From Spirochaetaceae bacterium (GTDB lineage Bacteria; Spirochaetota; Spirochaetia; Treponematales; Breznakiellaceae), in NCBI GenBank assembly GCA_031275595.1, contig JAISOO010000067.1, positions 1 through 14,482 of the forward strand: a stretch of 14,482 bases of DNA, in the 5' to 3' direction. A program made the translations under genes and the position numbers. Positions 6,454-13,980 of the stretch are shown here, in pieces. The notes beneath the pieces are model-generated. The model did not search any database. It was not told the DNA's origin and worked only from the letters and a program-made list of their open reading frames with translations. The stretch's first letter is position 1. Every line of letters begins with the position of its first letter.

Positions 6454-6482
6454 AGATTAATTGTTTTAATCCTTCATGTCAA
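6454..6482 (-). promoter_or_regulatory. Promoter of the phosphoesterase/ParB-like operon
   Basis: On the minus strand, a perfect TTGACA (6482-6477) and TAATCT (6459-6454, four of six) are 17 bases apart. Transcription would begin near 6447, leaving a leader of about 335 bases that contains repeat copy C before the ATG at 6112. No comparably good promoter for the divergent TPR operon was found; TTTAAT at 6465-6470 is a weak candidate. Confidence 0.5.
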
Positions 6483-6508
6483 ACCTTTGAGGGCAGAGTA
6501 AAAACAGC

Positions 6509-7225
6509 ATGACGGAAACAAGGATGAAGAAAAAGATCGGCCTTGCCGTGATTTTATGGGTGTTATTTTTATCCCGGGGATTTGCCCAAGATGCCTTTGT
6601 CCAGGGGGAAGAATATTTTCTCCTGAACAAGCCGCAGGAAGCCCTCCCTTTGCTGGAAATTTCCCTGGCGGAGGATCCGGCAAACATCCGGGCCGGTCTT
6701 TATCTGGGTATAAGTTACCAGCAGCTTAACCGTTTGGATGACGCTATTGCGGTGTTTCGAAAAATACTTCCCCGGGGCGGGGATGAAACCGCCCGTATTG
6801 CTTTTAACCTGGGGAATCTCTATTATAGTAAAGGTAACATGGATTATGCGGGACAGTACTATACCCAAGCCATTGAGGCGGATCCGGCATATGCTTCGGC
6901 CTATTTGAACCGGGCGAATGCCCTGGTACAGGCAGGCTCTCTTAAGGATGCTATCTCCGATTATGAGCTTTACTTGTCGCTGGAGCCCCGGTCGTCGAAA
7001 CGGCCCCGTATTGAGCAGCTTGTAGCCTCCATCAAAGAAGAATTTGCCGCCGAAGAACGGCGCCGGATCGAGGCTGAAGCCGCGGCCCGGGCTGAAGCTG
7101 AGCGGAAACAGCGGCTTCTGGATGAAATATCCGCTTCCCTTCAAGCCGCGACAGAAGAAAGCACCGGTCTTTCCGCCGGTACTGAGGAAGTCCTTGGGTA
7201 TGATGACACATTTGAGCTGGAATAG
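6509..7225 (+). CDS. Exported TPR protein with a C-terminal coiled coil
   Basis: A 238-residue protein with an N-terminal signal peptide: basic MKKK then ILWVLFLSRGFA, with likely cleavage near residue 26 (GFAQ|D). About four tetratricopeptide repeats cover 28-165, with typical pieces such as AGLYLGISYQQLNRLDDAIAVF and FNLGNLYYSKGNMDYAGQYY. A charged helix rich in E, R and A (about 172-205) follows, then an acidic tail. TPRs bind partner proteins, so a periplasmic scaffold role is likely, partner unknown. The first ATG is used, with GAGGG about 13 bases upstream; ATG 6524 would give a neater signal peptide. It opens a five-gene cluster, and the next TPR gene begins two bases after its stop. 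Confidence 0.8.
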   Translation: MTETRMKKKIGLAVILWVLFLSRGFAQDAFVQGEEYFLLNKPQEALPLLEISLAEDPANIRAGLYLGISYQQLNRLDDAIAVFRKILPRGGDETARIAFNLGNLYYSKGNMDYAGQYYTQAIEADPAYASAYLNRANALVQAGSLKDAISDYELYLSLEPRSSKRPRIEQLVASIKEEFAAEERRRIEAEAAARAEAERKQRLLDEISASLQAATEESTGLSAGTEEVLGYDDTFELE

Positions 7226-7227
7226 GG

Positions 7228-9222
7228 ATGGTGATGAATAAAAGAGTCGTAATTATTGGTGGAATAACCCTGGGGGCTATGGTTATATTACTTGTCATCG
7301 GGGCGATTTTTTTCTTCACCAAAGATCCGGGGCAGGCCAAAGGGGAAGAGGGCGAAGAAAAAAACATCACCCTTGACGAAGCGCATCATACCGGCCCTGA
7401 TACTTCCCGTAACAACATCATCAGACTCGCCCGGGAATATATGGAACAGGAGGCTTATCAGCGGGCCCTGGACCTTTTGGACCGCCTCCTGATTGAGGAT
7501 GTTTTCGACGAGGAAGCCCGTGGCATGCGGGATGCGATTCTGGCCGCCCAGCGGGAAGCCCTGACCCGGGACTTTACGGTCAGCCAAAGACCGTCCCTGG
7601 AAGAGATTGCCGCCCTGGAACGGCTGGAGGCGGAACGCCGCCGAAACGCCGAGGAGGAACAGGCCCGGGAAGAAGCCGCCTCCGCCGCCCGGCTGGCGGC
7701 GGAGGCGGAACGGCGGGCCAATGAGGAGGCGGAAGCAGCCCGCCGTAAGGCGGAGGAGGAAGAACTTGCCCGGCAGTCCCGGGAATTACAATCCCGGATG
7801 CGTCTGGTAAATGACTATATCGCTCAGGGAAAGGCTGCGGTCACGGGAAATGATTTCAACAGCGCTGTAAAGGCTTTTGATACCGCCCTGGCCAATATAC
7901 CGCCGGGACAGTCCCGTTTTGAAGCGCAAAAGCTCGCAGAGGTAGCGGATGCCTACTATGACGGATATTCCCGGAATAGAAACAGTTCTGAGGGGCAGGA
8001 AGCGCTTCGAGCCGCCCAATCCAATGCCCGGGAGGCCATTGGGAAGGACCCCTCCCAGGCCATGCCCCACCATACCCTGGGAAAGATTTACCGGGACCTC
8101 AGCCAGTGGGATAACGCCGCGGAAGAATTTCGGGAAGCGGTCCGGTTGGAACCCAATAATTTTGTGTACTCCTATGAATTGGGACGGGCCTATTTCAGTT
8201 CCCGCAAAATTGCTGAGGCCCGGCAGGCCTTTGAAGCGGTTACCCGCCTTAATACCCGGTTTGAACCCGCTTGGTATAACCTGGGAATTGTCCTTTATGA
8301 ACTGCGGCAGCGGGATGATGCCTTAGCCGCTTTCCGCCAGGCTGCGGCCATCCGCCCCGATTATACCGCAGCTTACCGGGGGATAGGCCGGATTCTTTCC
8401 GCCAAGGGAGACACCCGGGGGGCGATTGATGCATTCAATCAGGTTCTGCGTTACGAGCCCCAGGATCTTGCCGCCCTGCGGGAACTGGGGGTCGTCCAAA
8501 GTGCCGCCGGGGATTATGCTGCCGCAGAGGTTTCCTTTGGTAAAGCCCTGGAATTGGCTCCCGATGACGACCGGACCAATTACAATATGGCGGTGGTTAA
8601 GCTTGCCCTTAACAAAAGCGCCGAAGCGGTTGAGTTCGCAAAAAAAGCCGTGCATGGAACCCCGAATAACAAAGAATATAATTATACCCTGGGACTTGCC
8701 CATGAGGCGGCGGGGAATTCCGCCGATATGGTTATGTCCTATACCAAAGCCGCTTCTTTGGATCCCCGGTATCTCTTGCCCCGGATAAACTTGGGAAAAT
8801 TTTATACCGTCCAAGGTTTTCCGGATCAGGCTTTGGAGGTTCTCGGTGAAGCCTATCGGGTGGAATCGAATAATTTTGAAGTTAATAACAACATGGGGCA
8901 GGCTTACGCCAAGCAGGAAAAATGGGCCCAAAGTGTGGAGCATTACGAGCGGGCTTTAACCATTCAGCCTAATAATACTACGGTACGGGAAAATTTAGCC
9001 TTGGCCTATATAGGAGCCGGGGATCTAACCAAAGCCCGGGATATTTACCGGGATTTGGTTAGGCTGGCTCCCAATAACTGGGATGCTATTCTTGCGTTGG
9101 GGAACACCTATATCAGTCTTGGAGACGCCGATTCGGCTAAGCGGTATATTCAGGACCTTCTGGCCCGTAACCCTGATTATTCCCGGAGAGCTGAAGCGGA
9201 AAGGATATTGTTAGAGTTATGA
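7228..9222 (+). CDS. Membrane-anchored coiled-coil/TPR protein
   Basis: A 664-residue protein with one N-terminal membrane helix (about 7-31, VVIIGGITLG...FFF) and no clear cleavage site, so probably anchored with the rest in the periplasm. Residues 50-110 contain a short TPR-like pair. A long charged coiled coil dominated by E, A and R covers about 125-198. Some ten or eleven TPRs follow from about 280 to 655, each near 34 residues (for example HTLGKIYRDLSQWDNAAEEFREAVRLEP). Such repeats form a curved binding surface. It shares the TPR-plus-coil design with the preceding protein, pointing to related or interacting products. ATG 7234 has better ribosome-binding-site spacing (AGGG, six bases) and may be the true start. 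Its stop overlaps the next start (ATGA). Confidence 0.85.
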   Translation: MVMNKRVVIIGGITLGAMVILLVIGAIFFFTKDPGQAKGEEGEEKNITLDEAHHTGPDTSRNNIIRLAREYMEQEAYQRALDLLDRLLIEDVFDEEARGMRDAILAAQREALTRDFTVSQRPSLEEIAALERLEAERRRNAEEEQAREEAASAARLAAEAERRANEEAEAARRKAEEEELARQSRELQSRMRLVNDYIAQGKAAVTGNDFNSAVKAFDTALANIPPGQSRFEAQKLAEVADAYYDGYSRNRNSSEGQEALRAAQSNAREAIGKDPSQAMPHHTLGKIYRDLSQWDNAAEEFREAVRLEPNNFVYSYELGRAYFSSRKIAEARQAFEAVTRLNTRFEPAWYNLGIVLYELRQRDDALAAFRQAAAIRPDYTAAYRGIGRILSAKGDTRGAIDAFNQVLRYEPQDLAALRELGVVQSAAGDYAAAEVSFGKALELAPDDDRTNYNMAVVKLALNKSAEAVEFAKKAVHGTPNNKEYNYTLGLAHEAAGNSADMVMSYTKAASLDPRYLLPRINLGKFYTVQGFPDQALEVLGEAYRVESNNFEVNNNMGQAYAKQEKWAQSVEHYERALTIQPNNTTVRENLALAYIGAGDLTKARDIYRDLVRLAPNNWDAILALGNTYISLGDADSAKRYIQDLLARNPDYSRRAEAERILLEL

Positions 9223-10301
9223 ATTGGTCAAGGGCCGTACAAAATTCCGTATTTATTGCAATTCTCATTATACTGTTGGTGATAGTGTTCCGTCTTTTTG
9301 CCCCCTTTTTTACCGTTCTTCTATGGTCCACGTTACTCTATATACTGTTAAGTCCCCTGCACCAACGGGTAATAAAAAGAATTAAAACATCAAGTATGAA
9401 GGGAATGATATTAAAAAACATCTGGGCGGGGATATTTTCTTTAGGAACGGTGATACTTATCCTGATCCCGCTTTTTTTTGTGGCCGCCCAGTTTTTTAGA
9501 CAGATCACGGAACTTATCCGTTTGGCACGGGATACCTTTAACCATAACCCCGAGATCATTCGGGATATGCTGGAAAAGATATCCGAATTTATTCGGGATA
9601 TTACCTCGGATCAGCTCATCATCAGCGCCGATGAAATTCAGCGGAGAATAGTCGCCTATTTGAGTTCAAGCCTCCAGAATCTTATACAAATGAGCAGCAG
9701 CATAGCCCGGGATGTGGGTTCCTTTCTTTTTGGACTGATACTGATGATATTCAGCCTCTTTTTCTTTTATATGGATGGCGCCTATCTTTCCCGGCTCGTT
9801 CTTCACGCTATCCCTATTAGGAAAGAATATATTACCGCCCTGGTGGGAAAATTTAAGGATATCACGAGAAATCTTTTTTTCGGATACATTATGGTTGCGC
9901 TGATTCAGGCGGTTATGGCCTATATTGTGTTTATAATTTTCCGGGTCAAAGGGGCGCTGGTTTTTGCCGGATTGACCTTTATCTGCGCTTTTATTCCCAT
10001 GTTTGGAGCGGGTCTGGTGTGGCTGCCCATAGGGGTTATCCGTATTCTCAATGGCGAAATTTTTAAAGGAATAGTATTTCTTATTATTTCGGGTTTCTTT
10101 ATTTCTACCCTGGATAATTTTCTGCGTCCTATATTTTTACAGAATCGGATCCAGCTACACCCCTTGATCATTTTTTTTGCTATCCTGGGGGGGGTGACCG
10201 TTTTTGGCTTTAATGGTATTATTGTGGGCCCGATGGTGGTGATTTTTTTCTTAACGGTACTGGATTTGTTTCTTACCGAACATATGATAAAACCGGATTA
10301 G
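9219..10301 (+). CDS. AI-2E/PerM family membrane protein
   Basis: A 360-residue inner-membrane protein of the AI-2E transporter (UPF0118/PerM) family. Hydrophobic segments lie near residues 9-47 (two helices), 68-90, 165-187, 215-240, 244-278, 285-305 and 313-352. A soluble amphipathic stretch at about 92-162 and the late FIPMFGAGLVWLP segment are characteristic. Family members have been linked to export of autoinducer-2 and to Na+/H+ antiport, but the substrate cannot be assigned here. It overlaps the upstream TPR gene by four bases, so translational coupling is likely, and the ACT-domain gene follows ten bases later. Confidence 0.85.
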   Translation: MNWSRAVQNSVFIAILIILLVIVFRLFAPFFTVLLWSTLLYILLSPLHQRVIKRIKTSSMKGMILKNIWAGIFSLGTVILILIPLFFVAAQFFRQITELIRLARDTFNHNPEIIRDMLEKISEFIRDITSDQLIISADEIQRRIVAYLSSSLQNLIQMSSSIARDVGSFLFGLILMIFSLFFFYMDGAYLSRLVLHAIPIRKEYITALVGKFKDITRNLFFGYIMVALIQAVMAYIVFIIFRVKGALVFAGLTFICAFIPMFGAGLVWLPIGVIRILNGEIFKGIVFLIISGFFISTLDNFLRPIFLQNRIQLHPLIIFFAILGGVTVFGFNGIIVGPMVVIFFLTVLDLFLTEHMIKPD

Positions 10302-10311
10302 GGGGAACAGG

Positions 10312-10581
10312 ATGAACGCGATTATCACGGTGGTAGGTACCGATAGGGTTGGTATAATTGCCCGGGTAAGCGCTTTCCTGGCGGAACGGAATATCAATAT
10401 AGAAGATATAAGCCAAACCATCTTAAAGGGCAATTTTGTCATGGTTATGATGGCTGACCTTTCCCGGAGCAGTGTTTCCCTGGAAAAGGTCAAAGAAGAA
10501 CTTGGTGAGATTGGAAAAACCCTGAAGGTATCCATCAGCATCATGCATGAACAGGTTTTTAGCGCCATGCACCGTATATAA
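10312..10581 (+). CDS. Small ACT-domain protein (UPF0237 type)
   Basis: An 89-residue protein that is essentially one ACT domain: the ITVVGTDRVGIIARVSAFLAERNINIEDISQTI opening (4-36) is the classic beta-alpha-beta ligand-binding start, and the C-terminal half completes the fold. ACT domains bind small ligands, often amino acids, and related single-domain proteins resemble the GcvR regulator. A GGGGGA ribosome binding site precedes the ATG. Its position six bases before a DUF711 gene is the arrangement seen in many bacteria and suggests that the pair acts together; the ligand and process are unknown. Confidence 0.88.
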   Translation: MNAIITVVGTDRVGIIARVSAFLAERNINIEDISQTILKGNFVMVMMADLSRSSVSLEKVKEELGEIGKTLKVSISIMHEQVFSAMHRI

Positions 10582-10587
10582 ACGTTT

Positions 10588-11949
10588 ATGTTATTTACCC
10601 CATTTGAAATAAAAGAAACCGTGGATATGTTTCTGCGGTACAAACTGGACATCCGGGCCATTACCCTGGGGGTGTCCCTGCTTGATTGTGTTTCCGCCTC
10701 CGGTGAGGAGACGCGGAGGAAGATCCGGAAAAAACTCCTGAGGACGGCGGGCTCCCTGGTCCAGACGGGCCGGCAGATAGAGGTCGAATACGGTATCCCC
10801 ATTATCAATAAACGCCTTTCGGTTACCCCCATGGCCCTCATTGCCGGTTCTTCCGGAGACGAAGATTATACCCCTTACGCGGTGGTCCTGGATGAGGTCG
10901 CCAAGGAACTCGGCATTGACTTTGTTGGGGGTTTCTCTGCCCTGGTACAGAAGGGCTTTTGCCGGGGTGACACACGGCTTATTGATTCAATCCCTGAAGC
11001 GCTGTCCCTCACGGAACGGGTCTGCGCGTCGGTAAATGTAGCGAGTACGAAAAGTGGTATCAACATGGATGCGGTACGCCGCATGGGAGAGGTGATCAAG
11101 GCTTCCGCGGAAAAAACCGCCGGCACCGATGGGATCGCCTGCGCTAAGTTAGTGGTTTTCTGTAACGCGCCGGAGGATAACCCCTTCATGGCAGGAGCCT
11201 TTCATGGGGTCGGAGAAGGAGAGTCATGCCTTAATGTGGGGGTTTCCGGCCCTGGGGTGGTGAAGGCTGCCCTGGAAAGGCATCGGGATGCTCATTTTGA
11301 TGAACTGGCGGATATTATCAAAAAAACCGCCTTCAAGATTACCCGTATGGGGCAGCTGGTAGGGATGGAGGCGGCCAGACGTTTAGGGGTTCCCTTCGGA
11401 ATATTGGATCTTTCCCTGGCTCCTACCCCCGCCGTGGGTGATTCGGTCGCCCGGATCCTGGAAGAGATGGGCCTCGAATCGGCGGGAACCCACGGGACTA
11501 CCGCGGCTTTGGCCATGTTGACGGATATGATAAAAAAGGGCGGGGTTATGGCCTCGACCCATGTGGGAGGATTTTCCGGGGCATTTATACCGGTTTCAGA
11601 GGATGAAGGTATGGTCGCGGCGGTGAGGGCCGGTTCCATCGGCATGGATAAATTAGAAGCGATGACGTCGGTCTGTTCGGTGGGACTGGATATGATTGCC
11701 ATTCCGGGTGATACCTCCGCCGCAACGATTTCGGCAATTATTGCCGATGAAATGGCCATCGGCATGGTGAACAATAAGACCACCGCGGTACGGATCATCC
11801 CGGTTCCGGGTAAAAAGGCCGGAGAATGGGCTGAATTCGGCGGCCTTTTGGGGGGCACCCCTATTATGGCCGTAAATGGGGCAAAAAGCGAATCCTTTAT
11901 CGCCCGGGGCGGCAGGATACCCGCTCCTATCCATAGCTTCAAAAATTAG
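10588..11949 (+). CDS. DUF711 (UPF0210) family protein
   Basis: A 453-residue cytoplasmic protein matching the DUF711/UPF0210 family in length and start ([33 protein letters not shown]). Glycine-rich conserved blocks include the [28 protein letters not shown] region (about 199-226), the [16 protein letters not shown] segment and the GGTPIMAVN near the end. No known catalytic signature lets me name a reaction; family members have structures but, as far as I know, no established function. There is no ribosome binding site in the six bases after the ACT gene's stop, so its translation probably depends on the upstream gene. It ends the five-gene cluster; no convincing terminator hairpin is seen in 11950-11995. 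Confidence 0.85.
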   Translation: MLFTPFEIKETVDMFLRYKLDIRAITLGVSLLDCVSASGEETRRKIRKKLLRTAGSLVQTGRQIEVEYGIPIINKRLSVTPMALIAGSSGDEDYTPYAVVLDEVAKELGIDFVGGFSALVQKGFCRGDTRLIDSIPEALSLTERVCASVNVASTKSGINMDAVRRMGEVIKASAEKTAGTDGIACAKLVVFCNAPEDNPFMAGAFHGVGEGESCLNVGVSGPGVVKAALERHRDAHFDELADIIKKTAFKITRMGQLVGMEAARRLGVPFGILDLSLAPTPAVGDSVARILEEMGLESAGTHGTTAALAMLTDMIKKGGVMASTHVGGFSGAFIPVSEDEGMVAAVRAGSIGMDKLEAMTSVCSVGLDMIAIPGDTSAATISAIIADEMAIGMVNNKTTAVRIIPVPGKKAGEWAEFGGLLGGTPIMAVNGAKSESFIARGGRIPAPIHSFKN

Positions 11950-11995
11950 GATCCCGGTTTCAATACGCGCCGTCCCCAAAGCACATAACAAGGAA

Positions 11996-12043
11996 TTGAC
12001 ATATTATACCGGTCCATTTATGGTCGTACTAGATGAATAGTAC
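11996..12043 (+). promoter_or_regulatory. GntR promoter with an operator across the start codon
   Basis: TTGACA (11996-12001) and TATGGT (12019-12024) have a 17-base spacer, placing the transcript start near 12031, two bases before the ATG at 12033. A perfect inverted repeat, GTACTA-GATGAA-TAGTAC (12026-12043), spans that start site and the start codon. An operator here would block initiation, consistent with autorepression by the GntR-type regulator it precedes. Confidence 0.6.
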
Positions 12044-12449
12044 AATCATAAATCGGGACATTAGTTTCTCGGTGGATCCGGAAAGCGGGATTCCTATTTA
12101 TAGGCAGATAATCCAGCAGATAGAATATGCGATTCTATCCGGGCGGATGAAACCGGGGGATAAACTACCCACCATTCGTTCCCTGGCGATAGAATTGAGG
12201 ATCAACCCGAACACGATTGCAAAAGCCTATGGGGAACTGGAGATCCGGGGGATACTGATCACCCAAGTTGGAAGCGGAACCTATGTTTCTGATAAAAAAC
12301 CGGTTCAGGAAGCGGATGAACGAAATCGGAAGATACAGGCGGTCATTGGCCGGTTTGTTCAGGAGATGCAGAATTTAGGGGTCAGAAAAGAGGGGATTAA
12401 AAAACTTATTGAACATTATTTAGTTGAAGGAGAAGCACATGAAGTTTAA
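12033..12449 (+). CDS. GntR-family transcriptional regulator, YtrA type
   Basis: A 138-residue repressor. The GntR winged helix-turn-helix covers about 15-85: IPIYRQIIQQIEYAILSGRMKPGDKLPTIR, then LAIELRINPNTIAKAYGELEIRGIL and the wing GSGTYVS. Only about 50 residues follow, a short helical tail (EADERNRKI...LIEHYLVEG) as in the YtrA subfamily, which lacks a large effector domain. YtrA regulators commonly sit at the head of transporter operons they repress; here the partner is a membrane SPFH gene. The ATG lacks a ribosome binding site and the promoter places the transcript start next to it, so the message is probably leaderless. The gene overlaps the SPFH gene by 11 bases. Confidence 0.9.
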   Translation: MNSTIINRDISFSVDPESGIPIYRQIIQQIEYAILSGRMKPGDKLPTIRSLAIELRINPNTIAKAYGELEIRGILITQVGSGTYVSDKKPVQEADERNRKIQAVIGRFVQEMQNLGVRKEGIKKLIEHYLVEGEAHEV

Positions 12450-13536
12450 AGGATTTACCCGGAAAAATAAAACCCCTGAGGGTAAACAGCTTATTAAAAA
12501 TATCCAGCCCCGGCAGAAACTTCGGGATTTCTCCCTTAATGCTCTGGGAATAGGCCTTTTAGGGATCGGCGTACTCTTTATCCTGGGATGGTTATTGGTT
12601 ACCGATGCTCTGCCGTCCCTGCCGGAATTAGGGGTACTGCTGGGAATGCCCGGTGTAACCCTTCTGTTGTTGATTTTCTTTCCCCGATGGGGCGCGGGGA
12701 TAAAAATATGCATCCTCCTGGTCTGTGCTTTTGGAATTGCAGGTTTTCCGCGGTTAGCGCTGTCCCTCATTTTTATGGCCATAGCGGTGCTCTTTGTCCC
12801 GGCAATACAAAAGCTGGAAGAATGGGAACGGGCCATTGTGCTGCGTTTCGGCAGGTTTTACCGGATCCGAGGGCCGGGTCTTTTTATGCTCATTCCCATC
12901 GCGGATAGAATTGCCCAAACGGTGGATATCAGAATCCGGGTCACTGATTTTTCCGCCCAGGAAACCCTCACCCTGGATTCGGTGACGGTGACCGTGGATG
13001 CCTTGTGTTTCTGGCTCGTTTGGGATCCGGAAAAAGCGGTCCTGGAGGTTCAGCATTATGAGGATGCGGTGATCCTTTCCGCAAAGACTGCCCTCAGAAA
13101 CGCGGTGAGCAGCCATGACCTTACCACCTTTCTGGAACACGGCGAAGTCATCCAAAAACAGATCCAGGAGGAGGTGGACCGGAAAACCACCGACTGGGGA
13201 ATTACCATTCAGCATATCGAGATTACGGACATACAGATTCCGGAGCATCTCCAGGATTCCCTCTCACGGTTGGCCCAGGCGGAACGGGAAAAGAAGGGAC
13301 GGATCCTCCTCGCGGAAGCGGAGATAGCGATTGCCAGGAGGCTGGAAGAGGCGGTTCAAATTTACGCAAAAAACGAACCGGCGATGAAGCTCAAGATCCT
13401 TTCGATTTTAAACGAAGGGCTCAAGGCGGGGAACTCCATGATGCTGGTTCCCAATTCCATCACCGAGGAGCTCAAGGCAAAGGACATCTTCGGCCTGGAA
13501 GCCCTGACGGAACTGCGGCAGGAGAAGAAGGGGTAG
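12439..13536 (+). CDS. SPFH/Band 7 (slipin-like) membrane protein
   Basis: A 365-residue protein. The N-terminus has about four hydrophobic segments (32-54, 62-82, 86-102, 105-121), more than the single hairpin of ordinary slipins. The Band 7/SPFH domain follows from about 126: EEWERAIVLRFGRFYRIRGPGLFMLIPIADRI, then QTVDIRIRVTDFSAQETLTLDSVTVTVDALCFW, and the TDIQIPEHLQDSL segment near 275. A helical, charged tail (AEREKKGRILLAEAEIAIARRLEEA) is typical of the oligomerising region of stomatin-like proteins. Slipins form large membrane-associated assemblies that often influence a partner protease or channel; no NfeD-like partner is next to it here. ATG 12439, with GGAG upstream, is preferred over the in-frame TTG at 12424. 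It is translationally coupled to the GntR gene. Confidence 0.85.
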   Translation: MKFKGFTRKNKTPEGKQLIKNIQPRQKLRDFSLNALGIGLLGIGVLFILGWLLVTDALPSLPELGVLLGMPGVTLLLLIFFPRWGAGIKICILLVCAFGIAGFPRLALSLIFMAIAVLFVPAIQKLEEWERAIVLRFGRFYRIRGPGLFMLIPIADRIAQTVDIRIRVTDFSAQETLTLDSVTVTVDALCFWLVWDPEKAVLEVQHYEDAVILSAKTALRNAVSSHDLTTFLEHGEVIQKQIQEEVDRKTTDWGITIQHIEITDIQIPEHLQDSLSRLAQAEREKKGRILLAEAEIAIARRLEEAVQIYAKNEPAMKLKILSILNEGLKAGNSMMLVPNSITEELKAKDIFGLEALTELRQEKKG

Positions 13537-13558
13537 GCGGGTTACGAAGCACCCCGCC
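13536..13558 (+). terminator. Weak hairpin after the slipin gene
   Basis: GGCGGG (13536-13541) pairs with CCCGCC (13553-13558) right at the stop codon, but no U-run follows. It may be a weak or Rho-assisted 3' end, or only a GC-rich coincidence. Confidence 0.25.
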
Positions 13559-13624
13559 CCTCACGGATTATTCCCGGTCGTTTTATGCATTGACGGTATG
13601 CGGCCCTCGTGCCGCGGGCGGTAA

Positions 13625-13715
13625 GGGGGGCTATCGCCGGCGGCAGCCCCCTTCGGGGGCGCCGGGCGCCGTTTCCCGGGGGGCGGATCCCTCCCGGGCG
13701 CTTAAAAAAGCTTGT
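13625..13715 (+). other. GC-rich stretch with mutually exclusive hairpins
   Basis: GGGGGCT (13626-13632) can pair with AGCCCCC (13645-13651). Alternatively GCCCCC (13646-13651) can pair with GGGGGC (13655-13660) around a tight loop. Both use the same C-run, so the two folds compete. Further self-complementary GGCGCC and CCCGGG segments follow to about 13700, ending in an A-run (13704-13709). This could be a repeated intergenic element, the end of the slipin transcript, or a regulatory leader. The stretch has no convincing coding frame. Confidence 0.4.
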
Positions 13716-13810
13716 TCATGCACTTGCCTGTGTCAAGCCGGAAAAGAAAAAGAAACGCATAGTAGACGTTCCGGCCCGTTTTGTATATAGTACCAGGATA
13801 AAATCTATCG

Positions 13811-13914
13811 TCCGGGGTTTGACTGGAATACCAAAAGAGGTGCCCTGGAGGAAGCCAACCGAGGCGGTTCCAAGATCCGGTAGCCCGGCGGGATTATCAT
13901 TTTGGAACCGGCTC
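13811..13914 (+). promoter_or_regulatory. Folded leader before the permease gene, unassigned
   Basis: Two stem-loops can be drawn. TCCGGGG (13811-13817) pairs with CCCTGGA (13843-13849), including one G-U pair, and encloses a small TGG/CCA stem. CGGTTCCAA (13865-13873) pairs perfectly with TTGGAACCG (13902-13910), extended by GAG/CTC beyond a mismatch, and encloses ATCC/GGAT. The second stem ends 66 bases before the permease ATG. I compared it mentally with TPP, guanidine, purine, cobalamin, glycine and ZTP motifs and found no match. It may be a regulatory RNA, but a simple inverted repeat is not excluded. Confidence 0.35.
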
Positions 13915-13980
13915 AACCCATAATCAGCGTCTGTCACTCGCCAGCCTTGCACAATTCTGACCGTTCAAAAAGGAGTAACC

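Noticed and set aside
7600..7800. GC-rich repetitive stretch as a tandem repeat or recombination hotspot
   Set aside because: It encodes the E/A/R-rich coiled coil of the TPR protein; the repetitiveness follows from amino-acid composition rather than exact repeats.
13609..13923. Open plus-strand frame of 104 codons in the GC-rich intergenic stretch
   Set aside because: It runs through the hairpins, has low-complexity G/R/P-rich content and no ribosome binding site, and an overlapping frame is equally open.
13790..13980. TPP, guanidine-I or other known riboswitch before the permease
   Set aside because: The conserved cores I know for these classes, for example CTGAGA of TPP or the CTAGGGTTCCG of guanidine-I, are absent.
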